DNA from: Bifidobacterium catulorum
Lineage (GTDB): Bacteria > Actinomycetota > Actinomycetes > Actinomycetales > Bifidobacteriaceae
NCBI RefSeq assembly: GCF_003129925.1
Contig: NZ_QFFN01000016.1
Coordinates: forward strand, 1 to 53,915
Reading direction: 5' to 3'
Length of the DNA: 53,915 bases
Under the pieces are notes generated by a model. That model had not been told where the DNA came from. It made no database searches and worked only from the letters and a program-made list of their open reading frames with translations. The translations under genes were made by a program, and so were the position numbers. Numbering within the stretch: position 1 is the stretch's first letter; each line of letters starts with the position of its first letter. Below are positions 1 to 7,479 of this stretch, piece after piece.

Positions 1-61
1 ATGTGAGTTTTCACGGCGCGGTACGACCCCGAGTCGCGAGGCCGGGTAAAGGAGGACTTTC

Positions 62-502
62 ATGACTGACCCATCCACATCATCATCTTCCGGATTCTCC
101 GGGGCCACGGAGTCCGCTGTGCTGGGATACGCCGGCTCGGTGGACGCCGATTCGGGCGTCGGCGGCGGACTGCCCGTCGTATGGCACGTGATCGTCGACA
201 TTCCGTTCACCGGAAAGCCGTTCCGCAGCACCGGCCTGACGCTTGAGGCCGCCGCCACCGATCTGGAGGAGCGTGTCAAGCGCGCCCGAATCGCCCAGCG
301 CGTGCTTGCCGCACTGCGCGAGTTCAGTCCTGCCGGAGAGGAAGGCGACGACTGGCAGACATCGCTCTCGTGGAAGGGCATCCGTGCGGAACGCGACGGC
401 GCGGCGTTTGAGCAGCTCGAACAGCAACTGCTTGATGCGGGATTCACCGCCGAGGATTTTGCCATCCGTGTGGAATACGCCCGGTCGTGGGGAATGCTCT
501 GA
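62..502 (+). CDS. Hypothetical protein, 146 aa
   Basis: I do not recognise this family. The start is well supported: AAAGGAGG lies about 6 bases before the ATG. The first ~35 residues are rich in Ser, Gly and Ala and look disordered. The rest (about residues 38-146) has mixed strand/helix character, with a charged helical stretch around LEEAATDLEERVKRAR-like sequence and an acidic middle. There is no signal peptide, membrane segment or metal motif. It is convergent with hemD, separated by a long dyad. Nothing in the sequence links it to tetrapyrrole synthesis. Confidence 0.75.
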   Translation: MTDPSTSSSSGFSGATESAVLGYAGSVDADSGVGGGLPVVWHVIVDIPFTGKPFRSTGLTLEAAATDLEERVKRARIAQRVLAALREFSPAGEEGDDWQTSLSWKGIRAERDGAAFEQLEQQLLDAGFTAEDFAIRVEYARSWGML

Positions 503-510
503 GCTCCCGG

Positions 511-574
511 TTCACGAATCGTCGAATATCACGCAAAAAAGGGTTTTCGCGGGTGGTATCTGACGATTCGTGAA
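511..574. terminator. Convergent dyad between the hypothetical gene and hemD
   Basis: Perfect 13-base arms TTCACGAATCGTC (511-523) and GACGATTCGTGAA (562-574) enclose a loop that holds a second hairpin with an A-run and a T-run (CGCAAAAAA / GGGTTTTCGCG). It sits exactly between two convergent genes and could terminate transcription in both directions. Confidence 0.65.
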
Positions 575-1291
575 TTAACGGCCGATAAGCTCCACCGCCC
601 GCCGTAACACATCGTCCGATTCCGGCACGATTACGTTTCCGCCATTTTTACGAATAATGTCCGCGGTGCTGGGGCCCAGCGCGTAATACGTGGGATACGT
701 CGAAAAACGCTCCGGAATTTTCCCGATGATCGCCTGCAACCGCCTATACGCCGACGGGCTGGTGATTAGAATGCGGTCGATAGGTCGGATCGCACCGGCT
801 CCGATGGCCGTAATCGCCGCCTGTTCCAACGCATCATTCCATACGTTCTCATAGATCCGGATCCGTGGAATCTCCTCGGGGATCCGGTCGTTCGGCACGC
901 GCAGGTCGCCGCACAGCAGCGCCATGCGCGCACGGGGCAGCGTCGCCAGCAGCCGTACGAGCCCCTGCTGGTTCTCCTCATCCGGCACCAGCACATGCGG
1001 CAGACCGTACCGTTCGGCCTGAGCCGCCATCTTCCGGCTCAGCACCACGACGGTCGCCAACCAGTTCAGATGCCGATACTGTTCCAGATACCGAGACAGT
1101 GCGAAACCGCTGGTGATGATGAGATAGTCACTGCTCGCGATGATGCGCAGTGAAGCCTCGTCCGGCACGGTGGGCCGCAATCGACGCAGCGGAAGGTATA
1201 TGACTCCGCCGACGGATTGGGCGGCCTCGTCGAGCCGACGTCGCGAATCCTCATCGATACGGTCCTTCGGATACGTGATCAGTACGGTCAT
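575..1291 (-). CDS. hemD: Uroporphyrinogen-III synthase (HemD)
   Basis: At 238 aa it has the usual length for this cytosolic enzyme, which cyclises and inverts ring D of hydroxymethylbilane to give uroporphyrinogen III. The HEM4 two-lobe pattern is visible: an N-terminal lobe beginning VLITYPKDR, a hinge, and the C-terminal TSPSAYRRLQ followed by YYALGPSTADIIRKNGGNV, which is the most conserved stretch of this weakly conserved family. The ATG is preceded by AAGGAGG. It lies 35 bases downstream of hemB on the same strand, so the two are probably cotranscribed. The neighbouring hemB, hemC and cobA support the call more strongly than the sequence alone. Confidence 0.85.
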   Translation of the reverse strand: MTVLITYPKDRIDEDSRRRLDEAAQSVGGVIYLPLRRLRPTVPDEASLRIIASSDYLIITSGFALSRYLEQYRHLNWLATVVVLSRKMAAQAERYGLPHVLVPDEENQQGLVRLLATLPRARMALLCGDLRVPNDRIPEEIPRIRIYENVWNDALEQAAITAIGAGAIRPIDRILITSPSAYRRLQAIIGKIPERFSTYPTYYALGPSTADIIRKNGGNVIVPESDDVLRRAVELIGR

Positions 1292-1326
1292 GCCATCCTC
1301 CTTGCCGGATTATGCCGGACGGGCGT

Positions 1327-2310
1327 CTACCATTCGCCCCGGTCGATGCGCGAGGCCACGTCCTTCGCGAAATACGTGATGATGAGATTCGCTCCGGCGC
1401 GTTTGATGCCGGTCAGCGTCTCCTTCACGATACGTCGTTCATCCACCCACCCGTTCGCCGACGCCGCCTTGACCATGGCGTATTCGCCGGAGACATTGTA
1501 GGCGACCAGCGGCAGGTCGCTGGCGTTGCGCACGTCGCGCACGATGTCGAGAAACGCCATCGCCGGCTTGACCATGAGAAAGTCCGCGCCCTCGCGTTCG
1601 TCGCTGGCGGCCTCGCGTAGCGCCTCAAGCCGGTTCGCCGGATCCATCTGATATCCGCTACGGTCCCCAAACTGCGGTGCGCCGTCGGCGGCGTCACGGA
1701 ACGGGCCATAGAAACTCGACGCATACTTAACCGAGTAAGACATGATTGGAACGTTGATAAATCCAGCCTTATCGAGACCTTCACGAATGGCGGCCACATA
1801 TCCATCCATCGCGTTCGACGGCGCGATGATATCGGCACCGGCCTTCGCCTGGCTGACGGCGATACGAACGATGTAATCCAATGATTCGTCGTTCAGCACC
1901 TCGCCGTCGCGCACGATGCCGCAATGGCCCGTGGACGTATACTCGCACATGCAGTCGTCGGCGATCACCACAAGATTCGGGTAGGAGGCCTTTATCCTGC
2001 GGATCGCCCGTTGCACGATGCCATCGTCATTCCACGCATCGGAGCCGACGTCGTCCTTATGATCGGGGATGCCGAAGACGATGATTGCCCTGATGCCAAG
2101 GTCGACGATGGTTTTGATTTCCGTGAGCAATGAACCAATGCCATAGCGGTTGATGCCGGGCATCGATGGAATCGGCTCGGTGCCATCGATTGTGGCGTCG
2201 ACGAACACCGGCATGATGAGGTCGTCCTTCGTCACCTCGGTCTCGTGGACCAGAGCGCGCAGCGCGGCGCTCGACCGTAGACGGCGATGACGAGTGAAAG
2301 TCAATGTCAT
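1327..2310 (-). CDS. hemB: Porphobilinogen synthase (delta-aminolevulinate dehydratase)
   Basis: 327 aa. It condenses two 5-aminolevulinate molecules to porphobilinogen. The two Schiff-base lysines are present: K195 in VKYASSFYGPFRDA and K248 in MVKPAMAFLDIV. The metal-site region DDCMCEYTSTGHCGI contains the cysteines of the zinc-type enzyme. I chose the ATG at 2310 because AGGGGGA lies 6 bases upstream; an in-frame start 17 codons earlier would add a stretch the family lacks. It is first gene of a leftward hemB-hemD unit and divergent from cobA, with 269 bases between them. Tetrapyrrole genes are unusual in bifidobacteria. Confidence 0.95.
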   Translation of the reverse strand: MTLTFTRHRRLRSSAALRALVHETEVTKDDLIMPVFVDATIDGTEPIPSMPGINRYGIGSLLTEIKTIVDLGIRAIIVFGIPDHKDDVGSDAWNDDGIVQRAIRRIKASYPNLVVIADDCMCEYTSTGHCGIVRDGEVLNDESLDYIVRIAVSQAKAGADIIAPSNAMDGYVAAIREGLDKAGFINVPIMSYSVKYASSFYGPFRDAADGAPQFGDRSGYQMDPANRLEALREAASDEREGADFLMVKPAMAFLDIVRDVRNASDLPLVAYNVSGEYAMVKAASANGWVDERRIVKETLTGIKRAGANLIITYFAKDVASRIDRGEW

Positions 2311-2409
2311 ATGAATCCCCCTGATGTTGTCCGAATTCCAAGAATATGCGCCCGGCGGCATGTTCGCTTGGCGGGGAATCGGATCTCCTATATCGGTTAG
2401 TTATGACGG

Positions 2410-2421
2410 GCGATATATCGC
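2410..2421. promoter_or_regulatory. Palindrome in the hemB/cobA divergent promoter region
   Basis: GCGATATATCGC is a perfect 12-base palindrome inside the 269-base gap between the divergent hemB and cobA starts. A single operator here could control both arms of the tetrapyrrole block. No regulator gene lies next to it, so this is inference from position and symmetry. Confidence 0.35.
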
Positions 2422-2579
2422 AATGGATGATTACGGTCTGACGGCGTGGACGCCCGTGCCTGACGGTTTGGTCGTTTGCGCGGGGTTTGATTATGGTCGT
2501 TATGGTCTGATTGTTGGAATATGGCGACGACGGATAGATCGTCGGAATGGCCGCCTCATCGCGACCGGAGGGAGACGTA

Positions 2580-3371
2580 ATGGGTGAACGACGGGGATTG
2601 GTGTCGTTGGTGGGTGCCGGGCCGGGCGACCCGGAACTGCTGACGCTGCGCGGCAGGCGACGGTTGGAGGAGGCCGACGTCATCGTATACGACCGGCTGG
2701 TGAATCCGGAACTGCTGGAGTTCGCGCGTGATGATGCGGAACGTATCGACGTCGGCAAGTCGGCGCATCATCATCCCGTAAAGCAGCGGGAGATCAACAA
2801 TCTGCTGGCCAGGCTCGCGCGTGAAGGCAAGCGTGTGGTGCGGCTGAAATCCGGCGACCCGTTCGTGTTCGGGCGGGGCGGCGAGGAGCGGACATATCTG
2901 CGAGGGCTGGGGGTTGACGTGGAAGTGGTGCCGGGCATCACCAGCGCCATCGCCGGGCCGGCCGCGGTGGGCATCCCCGTGACGCATCGCGATTTCGCAT
3001 CGAGCTTCCATGTGATCGCGGGGCATCGCAAACGGGCCGGGCATGAACTCGACTGGGACAACATCGCGCATATGGAGGGTACGCTCGTGTTCCTCATGGG
3101 CATGGAATCGCTGGGGCGCATCGTCGGGGAACTGCTGGGCAACGGCAAGCCGGCCGATACGCCGATCGCGGTGATCCAGTGGGCGACGCGCGAGAACCAG
3201 CGGGCGGTGAAATCGGATCTGCTGGGGATCCGGGAGGCGGTGGCCGAAGCCGGATTGGGTGCGCCGGCGCTGATTGTGGTGGGCGGCGTGGCGTCGCTGC
3301 TTGATGACGGTGATGATGGTGGTTGCGGTGATGGCGGCGGTCGCGATGATGGTGAAGGCGGCGTGGGCTGA
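2580..3371 (+). CDS. cobA: Uroporphyrinogen-III C-methyltransferase (SUMT)
   Basis: 263 aa. It methylates uroporphyrinogen III twice with S-adenosylmethionine to give precorrin-2, the step that commits to siroheme or cobalamin. Family motifs in order: VGAGPGDPELLTLRG near the N-terminus, YDRLV, LKSGDPFVFGRGGEE, and PGITSAIAGPAAVGIPVTHRD. The ATG at 2580 follows GGAGGGAG by 5 bases. An unusual extra is the C-terminal tail after VVGGVASLL, about 25 residues made almost only of Asp and Gly and encoded by GATGATGG-like repeats; it is unlikely to be part of the fold. The stop overlaps the next start by one base (TGATG), so the two genes are translationally coupled. Confidence 0.93.
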   Translation: MGERRGLVSLVGAGPGDPELLTLRGRRRLEEADVIVYDRLVNPELLEFARDDAERIDVGKSAHHHPVKQREINNLLARLAREGKRVVRLKSGDPFVFGRGGEERTYLRGLGVDVEVVPGITSAIAGPAAVGIPVTHRDFASSFHVIAGHRKRAGHELDWDNIAHMEGTLVFLMGMESLGRIVGELLGNGKPADTPIAVIQWATRENQRAVKSDLLGIREAVAEAGLGAPALIVVGGVASLLDDGDDGGCGDGGGRDDGEGGVG

Positions 3372-3862
3372 TGGGGGACGGGTCTTCGCTGCCGGAGCAT
3401 CCGTATCCGGTGACCGTGGATGTGCGCGGACGGCTGGCCGTGGTGGTGGGAGGCGGCGCCGTGGCGGCGCGCAAGATCGGCACATTGCTGCGCTGCGGGG
3501 CGCGGGTGGTGGTGATCGGTCCGGAGCTGGATGCCCGCATCGACCGGAACCACGTGGATTGGTGGGAAAAGCTCTACAAGTCTGGGGATATCTCGGTTTT
3601 TGCGCCGGACATGCCGTTCATCGTGCTGGCGTGCACCGACGACGACGGCGTGAATGCGCGAATCGTGGATGATGCGCGTGCCGCCGGCGTCCCGCTGATC
3701 AACAACGTCGGCGACCCGGCGCAGTCGAGTTTCTTCAACGTGGCCGTGGTCGAAACCGAAGAATGCCTGTTCACCGTTTCCACGCGTGGCCGTGATCCGG
3801 GGATGGCCAGACGGCTCAAGCAGCGGTTACTGCGGTGGCTTCAGGGCGAGGTGGGTGCCTGA
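3371..3862 (+). CDS. Precorrin-2 dehydrogenase / sirohydrochlorin ferrochelatase domain (CysG N-terminal type)
   Basis: 163 aa, the size of stand-alone SirC/Met8-type proteins or the N-terminal domain of CysG. It begins with YPVTVDVRGRLAVVVGGGAVAARKI, the NAD-binding nucleotide loop of this family, followed by VLACTDDDGVNARI and the conserved INNVGDP turn, then STRGRDPGMARRLKQRL. Known members oxidise precorrin-2 to sirohydrochlorin, and some also insert iron. Coupling to cobA makes a two-gene version of CysG that would complete siroheme. No sulfite or nitrite reductase is visible in the window, so the consumer is not known. Whether it has ferrochelatase activity cannot be told from sequence by eye. 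Confidence 0.88.
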   Translation: MGDGSSLPEHPYPVTVDVRGRLAVVVGGGAVAARKIGTLLRCGARVVVIGPELDARIDRNHVDWWEKLYKSGDISVFAPDMPFIVLACTDDDGVNARIVDDARAAGVPLINNVGDPAQSSFFNVAVVETEECLFTVSTRGRDPGMARRLKQRLLRWLQGEVGA

Positions 3863-3898
3863 CGTTTGTCTGGCTGCGCCCCGCCGCTCCTCCTCCCC

Positions 3899-4108
3899 GT
3901 GTTGGACTTCGGTCCCCGTGTTGGACTTTGGGCTGTGTGTTGGACTTTGGTCTACGTGTTGGGTCGTAAAAAACGGGATTGGCTTGTTTCCAACGATTGT
4001 GTTCCCATCACGTAGCGGTAAGTCCAGCACGTAACGACGAGTCCGTCACGTAGCGGTAAGTCCGGCACGCAGGTCAGAGTCCGGCACGCAGGGTGAAGTC
4101 CAGCACGC
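3899..4108. repeat. Tandem inverted-repeat element, copy 1 (overlaps the hemC 3' end)
   Basis: Left half (3899-3963): about four units of roughly 19 bases built on GTGTTGGACTT. Core at 3992-4003: AACGATTGTGTT. Right half (4008-4108): about five units of roughly 19 bases built on AAGTCCAGCACGTAGCGG, the reverse complement of the left unit. The right half runs into hemC: the last codons and the stop of hemC are themselves repeat units. A second copy with the same plan lies at 33799-33924. It fills the gap between two convergent genes. Confidence 0.75.
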
Positions 4109-5000
4109 CGTGGGAGGAGATGAGGGAATCGGCGGCGCGCTTGCCGAGATGGTCGCCGACCGTGCCGACGAGATGACGGGTGAAGCAACGTCGCCCATCC
4201 GCCGACGCCACCAGCCCATCAAATGTTATGCGATTACGTTCGCAACGGGCATACGCGCCTATGGGGAATGTGCAGCTGCCGCCGAGCGCGATCATGAACT
4301 CGCGTTCCGCCTGCACGGCGGCACGTGTGGCGGCATCGTCGATGGCGGCGAGCATGGTCAGAGTCGTTTCGTCGTCGTCTCGGCATTCCACGGCCATTGC
4401 GCCCTGACCCGCCGCCGGCAGAATCACGCCCCGCAGCGAAGTCCGATGATATCCGCTTAAATCCGGGCGTAGGCGATTCAAGCCGGCTTCGGCGAGAATC
4501 ACGCCATCAAGATGCTCGGTGTCGATTTTCCGCAACCGCGTCTCCACGTTGCCGCGGATCGGTACGATGACCACGTCCGGGCGTAATCGCAGAATCTGCG
4601 CCTGACGACGCAAACTATTCGTGCCGATGCGGGCACTGGTCGGCAAATCATCGATGCCGTCGAATGGTTCCTTGGAAATCAGGCAATCGAATGGGGAATC
4701 CCGCTTGGGGAAACATCCCAAGGCGAGCGATTCCGGCAGGACGGGCTGCACGTCCTTGAGACTGTGGGCGGCGAAATCGATGGTGCCGTCCAGCAGTTCC
4801 CGTTCGATCTCCTTGACGAACACGCCTTTGCCACCGATTTTCTGCAGACTGGAATCGAGGTCGCGATCGCCTTGGGTGACTATGGGCTTGACGACGAACT
4901 CGCAGTCGGGATGTCGTTTTTTCAGCGCGTCGATGATGATTTCGGTCTGGCGCAGCGCCAGCCGGCTTTTGCGGGTCCCGACCCGGAATACGTGTGTCAT
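4074..5000 (-). CDS. hemC: Hydroxymethylbilane synthase (porphobilinogen deaminase)
   Basis: 308 aa, normal length. It joins four porphobilinogens into hydroxymethylbilane, the substrate of HemD. It begins VFRVGTRKSRLALRQTE, the family signature, and has HSLKDV with the catalytic aspartate region, RIGTNSLRRQAQ, and ALGGSCTFPIGAY with C243, the cysteine that anchors the dipyrromethane cofactor. I chose the ATG at 5000 with GAGGAG 7 bases upstream. The final residues (VLDFTLRAGL) and the stop are encoded by repeat units that continue downstream, so the original 3' end may have been replaced or duplicated. It is monocistronic and convergent with the cobA pair. Confidence 0.95.
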   Translation of the reverse strand: MTHVFRVGTRKSRLALRQTEIIIDALKKRHPDCEFVVKPIVTQGDRDLDSSLQKIGGKGVFVKEIERELLDGTIDFAAHSLKDVQPVLPESLALGCFPKRDSPFDCLISKEPFDGIDDLPTSARIGTNSLRRQAQILRLRPDVVIVPIRGNVETRLRKIDTEHLDGVILAEAGLNRLRPDLSGYHRTSLRGVILPAAGQGAMAVECRDDDETTLTMLAAIDDAATRAAVQAEREFMIALGGSCTFPIGAYARCERNRITFDGLVASADGRRCFTRHLVGTVGDHLGKRAADSLISSHGVLDFTLRAGL

Positions 5001-5080
5001 GCATGCTCCTCGTTCAAGCGTGCCCACTATAGCATTCGCATGCGTGACGGGAGGCCGTGCGGTTATAGGGAAAAGTTATG

Positions 5081-5140
5081 GATGATGGGATGTGGTGATG
5101 ATGGGATGAGATGGTGATGATGGGATGTGGTGATGATGGG
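5081..5140. repeat. Minisatellite GATGATGGGATG(TGGT)
   Basis: Four tandem units of 16-19 bases, each beginning GATGATGGG, lie just upstream of hemC. The number of units is likely to vary between strains by slippage. Confidence 0.7.
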
Positions 5141-5176
5141 GCAAGATGCGTTGGCGTGATGTTGCTGTATTGGGTG

Positions 5177-5236
5177 TTGACCCCCTCAGTCGGCTTTGCC
5201 GACAGCTCCCCCTGTCAGGGGGAGCCGATTGGTGAG
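5177..5236 (+). repeat. Extragenic palindromic element, copy A
   Basis: Begins TTGACCCCCTCAGTCGG and ends GGGGGAGCCGATTGGTGAG, with internal hairpins CGGCTTTGCCG and AGCTCCCCCTGTCAGGGGGAGC. Related copies lie at 5281-5330 (inverted), 5386-5445 (direct) and 25951-25998 (inverted). I recognise the CCCCCTCAGTC...GACAGCTCCCC pattern as a dispersed extragenic repeat seen in gut bacteria. Confidence 0.75.
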
Positions 5237-5280
5237 GGGGGTTGGTTGGTGAGAGCGGACGGTTGGTGAGTTGGGTTGCT

Positions 5281-5330
5281 GGCTCCCCTCCCGACGGAGG
5301 GGAGCTGTCGAGCGTGGCGAGACTGAGGGG
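5281..5330 (-). repeat. Extragenic palindromic element, copy B (inverted)
   Basis: GGCTCCCCTCCCGACGGAGG begins a copy in the opposite orientation, ending GAGACTGAGGGG. It contains the hairpin GCTCCCCTCC / GGAGGGGAGC. Confidence 0.7.
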
Positions 5331-5385
5331 AGTGTGTGCTGGTATTGCGGTCTTTTGTTGATGGCTGGGCAAATGCGGTGTGTTG

Positions 5386-5445
5386 TTGACCCCCTCAGTC
5401 GGCGTTGCCGACAGCTACCCCTGTCAGGGGGAGCCGATTGGTGAG
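5386..5445 (+). repeat. Extragenic palindromic element, copy C
   Basis: Nearly identical to copy A (5177-5236) over 60 bases, with GCGTTGCC replacing GCTTTGCC and one C changed to A. It ends about 50 bases before the alpha-glucosidase stop codon. Confidence 0.75.
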
Positions 5446-5495
5446 AGGGGCCGGTTGGTGAGGGGGATTTGGTACCTCGTCTCCGCTCGCTGTCG

Positions 5496-7301
5496 CTACT
5501 TCAGCAGCAGCCAGACGGTGGCGTCCTGCGGCAGGCGGCCATCGGCCAGCGGTGCGGAGACGAGCTTGATTTCACCGTCGGGCAGATCGAGCGGCTTCTC
5601 TCCGAAGTTGGTGATGCTGGCGAACCGGCGGCCATCAGAGGCAGGCCGTGTGTAGGCGATCGCCACTCCGGCGTCCACCTCCTCGTCCAGCCACGCCAGC
5701 CCGGTATCTCCGGTGGGGGTGAGCAGCTCCTGCCGCAGTCGCAGCGCCGCACGATACAGGTTCAGCATGGAACCCTCGTCCGCGTTCTCCGCATCGGCCG
5801 CGAAATCCTTGAACCACAGCGGTTGCGGCAGATGCGGCTCAACGCCGGACCCGGCCGGCGAGAACCCGAACGATCCGGTCTCGCCGTCCCCGAACTTCCA
5901 CAGGCTGGCATTGCGGCCATCCGCATTGCTGTCGTCGCCGCTGCCGATTTTCTCATCGCTCCACGCAGCCATGCGCGGCTCGTCCGCGGCGGTCCAGGGT
6001 AGCGGCACGCGGCAGCCGTCGCGCCCCTTCACGGCGAACTGGTGTCGGCTCGTACGCGAATACGGGTCCTCCAGCCGATCCCATGGAATGTTCGCCACCT
6101 CGAACAATCCCAGCTCCTCGCCCTGATAGATGTAGGCCGCGCCCGGCAATCCCAGTTCCATCAGCGCCGCCGCCCGCGCACGCCGTGTGCCAAGCGCGCG
6201 GTCCTCGTCCACCAGATCGCCGTCGCGCAGCAGCCACGCCTCGACCAGCTGATGATACGCATGCGTCTTCAGCTGCGGCAGCGCATAGCGGCTCGCCGAC
6301 CGCGGCACGTCATGGTTGTTCATCACCCACGTGGTCGTCGACCCCGATCGTTCGGCCGAGGCCAGCCCCTCTTCGATGGCCTCGCGCATGGCAGCGCGAT
6401 CCCAATCCGCCTTGGCGAACTCGAAATTGAACACCTGCCCCAGCTCGTCCGGCGAGGCATACAGCGCCTGATGCTCCGGCGCGATCCACGCCTCGGCCAC
6501 GGCGAACCTCGGCGGATCATATTCGTTGAACACCTTGCGCCATTCGCGGTAGATGTCGTGCACTTCGGCGCGGTCGAACAGCGGGTTGTCGCCGTTCGGA
6601 TTGAACTGGTCGAGCGTGGACCAGTGCCCCAGCTCCTCCAGCGGCTTCGAGTCCAGATCCTTCGCCATGCCGTGCGCCACGTCCACGCGGAACCCGTCCG
6701 TGCCATGGTCCGACCAGAATCGCAGCGTCTTCAGGAATTCCGCGTGCACTTCCGGGTTCTTCCAGTTCAGATCCGGCTGTTGTTTGGCGAACAGGTGCAG
6801 ATACCATTGCCCGTCGTCCACGCGCTCCCACGCCGGCCCGCCGAAGATCGACTCCCAGTCGTTCGGCGGGATCTCGCCGTGTTCGCCGCGTCCCTCGCGG
6901 AAGATGTAGCGCTCGCGGGCCTCCGATCCCCGCCCTGCGGCCAGCGCCTCCTGGAACCATACGTGCTTGTCGGCCGTATGGTTCGGCACGATGTCGACTA
7001 CCACTTTGATGCCGGCCGTATGGGCGGCGTCCACCATCGAGTCGAAGTCGTCCATCGTGCCGAGCCGCGGGTCGACGTTCCGGTAGTCGATGACGTCGTA
7101 TCCGCCGTCATGCAGTTCGGATGGATAGAACGGCGACAGCCATATGGCGTCGACGCCGAGTTCGCGCAGGTAGTCCATGCGGTCGGTCACTCCGGCGATG
7201 TCGCCGAGCCCGTCGCCGTTCATGTCTTTGAAACTGCGTGGATAGACCTGGTAGACCACGGCCTGCTTCCACCAGTCGGCGTGTTCGTTGTTCTTCGTCA
7301 T
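5496..7301 (-). CDS. GH13 alpha-glucosidase / oligo-1,6-glucosidase
   Basis: 601 aa, matching bifidobacterial AglA/AglB-type enzymes. It hydrolyses terminal alpha-glucosidic bonds of short malto- or isomalto-oligosaccharides in the cytosol. It opens WWKQAVVYQVYPRSFKDMNGD and has the four GH13 regions: DIVPNHTADKHVW, GFRVDVAHGM with nucleophile D207, AVAEAWI with acid/base E270, and NNHDVPR with D331. There is no signal peptide. The ATG at 7301 follows AAAGGGG. The bond preference (1,4 versus 1,6) cannot be settled by eye; the residues after the nucleophile and E270 regions would decide. It is transcribed alone, with a palindromic operator-like site upstream. Confidence 0.92.
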   Translation of the reverse strand: MTKNNEHADWWKQAVVYQVYPRSFKDMNGDGLGDIAGVTDRMDYLRELGVDAIWLSPFYPSELHDGGYDVIDYRNVDPRLGTMDDFDSMVDAAHTAGIKVVVDIVPNHTADKHVWFQEALAAGRGSEARERYIFREGRGEHGEIPPNDWESIFGGPAWERVDDGQWYLHLFAKQQPDLNWKNPEVHAEFLKTLRFWSDHGTDGFRVDVAHGMAKDLDSKPLEELGHWSTLDQFNPNGDNPLFDRAEVHDIYREWRKVFNEYDPPRFAVAEAWIAPEHQALYASPDELGQVFNFEFAKADWDRAAMREAIEEGLASAERSGSTTTWVMNNHDVPRSASRYALPQLKTHAYHQLVEAWLLRDGDLVDEDRALGTRRARAAALMELGLPGAAYIYQGEELGLFEVANIPWDRLEDPYSRTSRHQFAVKGRDGCRVPLPWTAADEPRMAAWSDEKIGSGDDSNADGRNASLWKFGDGETGSFGFSPAGSGVEPHLPQPLWFKDFAADAENADEGSMLNLYRAALRLRQELLTPTGDTGLAWLDEEVDAGVAIAYTRPASDGRRFASITNFGEKPLDLPDGEIKLVSAPLADGRLPQDATVWLLLK

Positions 7302-7423
7302 CGAAATCCCCTTTCGTCGTTGTCCCATCCGATGGTCGCGTGTGCCGATACTGACGTCGACGTCGCAAGTACTGGCCGCGATATTAGGCGTTCGGTATGC
7401 GTCGAATATTTCTAAATATTGAA

Positions 7424-7437
7424 TTTGAACGTTCTAA
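7424..7437. promoter_or_regulatory. LacI-type operator candidate upstream of the alpha-glucosidase
   Basis: TTTGAACGTTCTAA is a near-perfect palindrome around GAACGTTC with a central CG step, as in operators of LacI-family maltose regulators. It lies about 125 bases upstream of the start in the AT-rich part of the gap. No maltose regulator gene is adjacent. Confidence 0.4.
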
Positions 7438-7479
7438 CAATAACGCTGGGGAAGGACGTTGCCCGGAGGACGCCGCTGA

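Larger units (their letters stand above)
5001..5495. other. Repeat-rich intergenic region
   Basis: I see no gene in these 495 bases. They hold a short minisatellite (5081-5140) and three copies of an extragenic palindromic element in alternating orientation (listed separately). The alpha-glucosidase ends at its right edge, and the element copies may act as its terminator. Confidence 0.7.
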
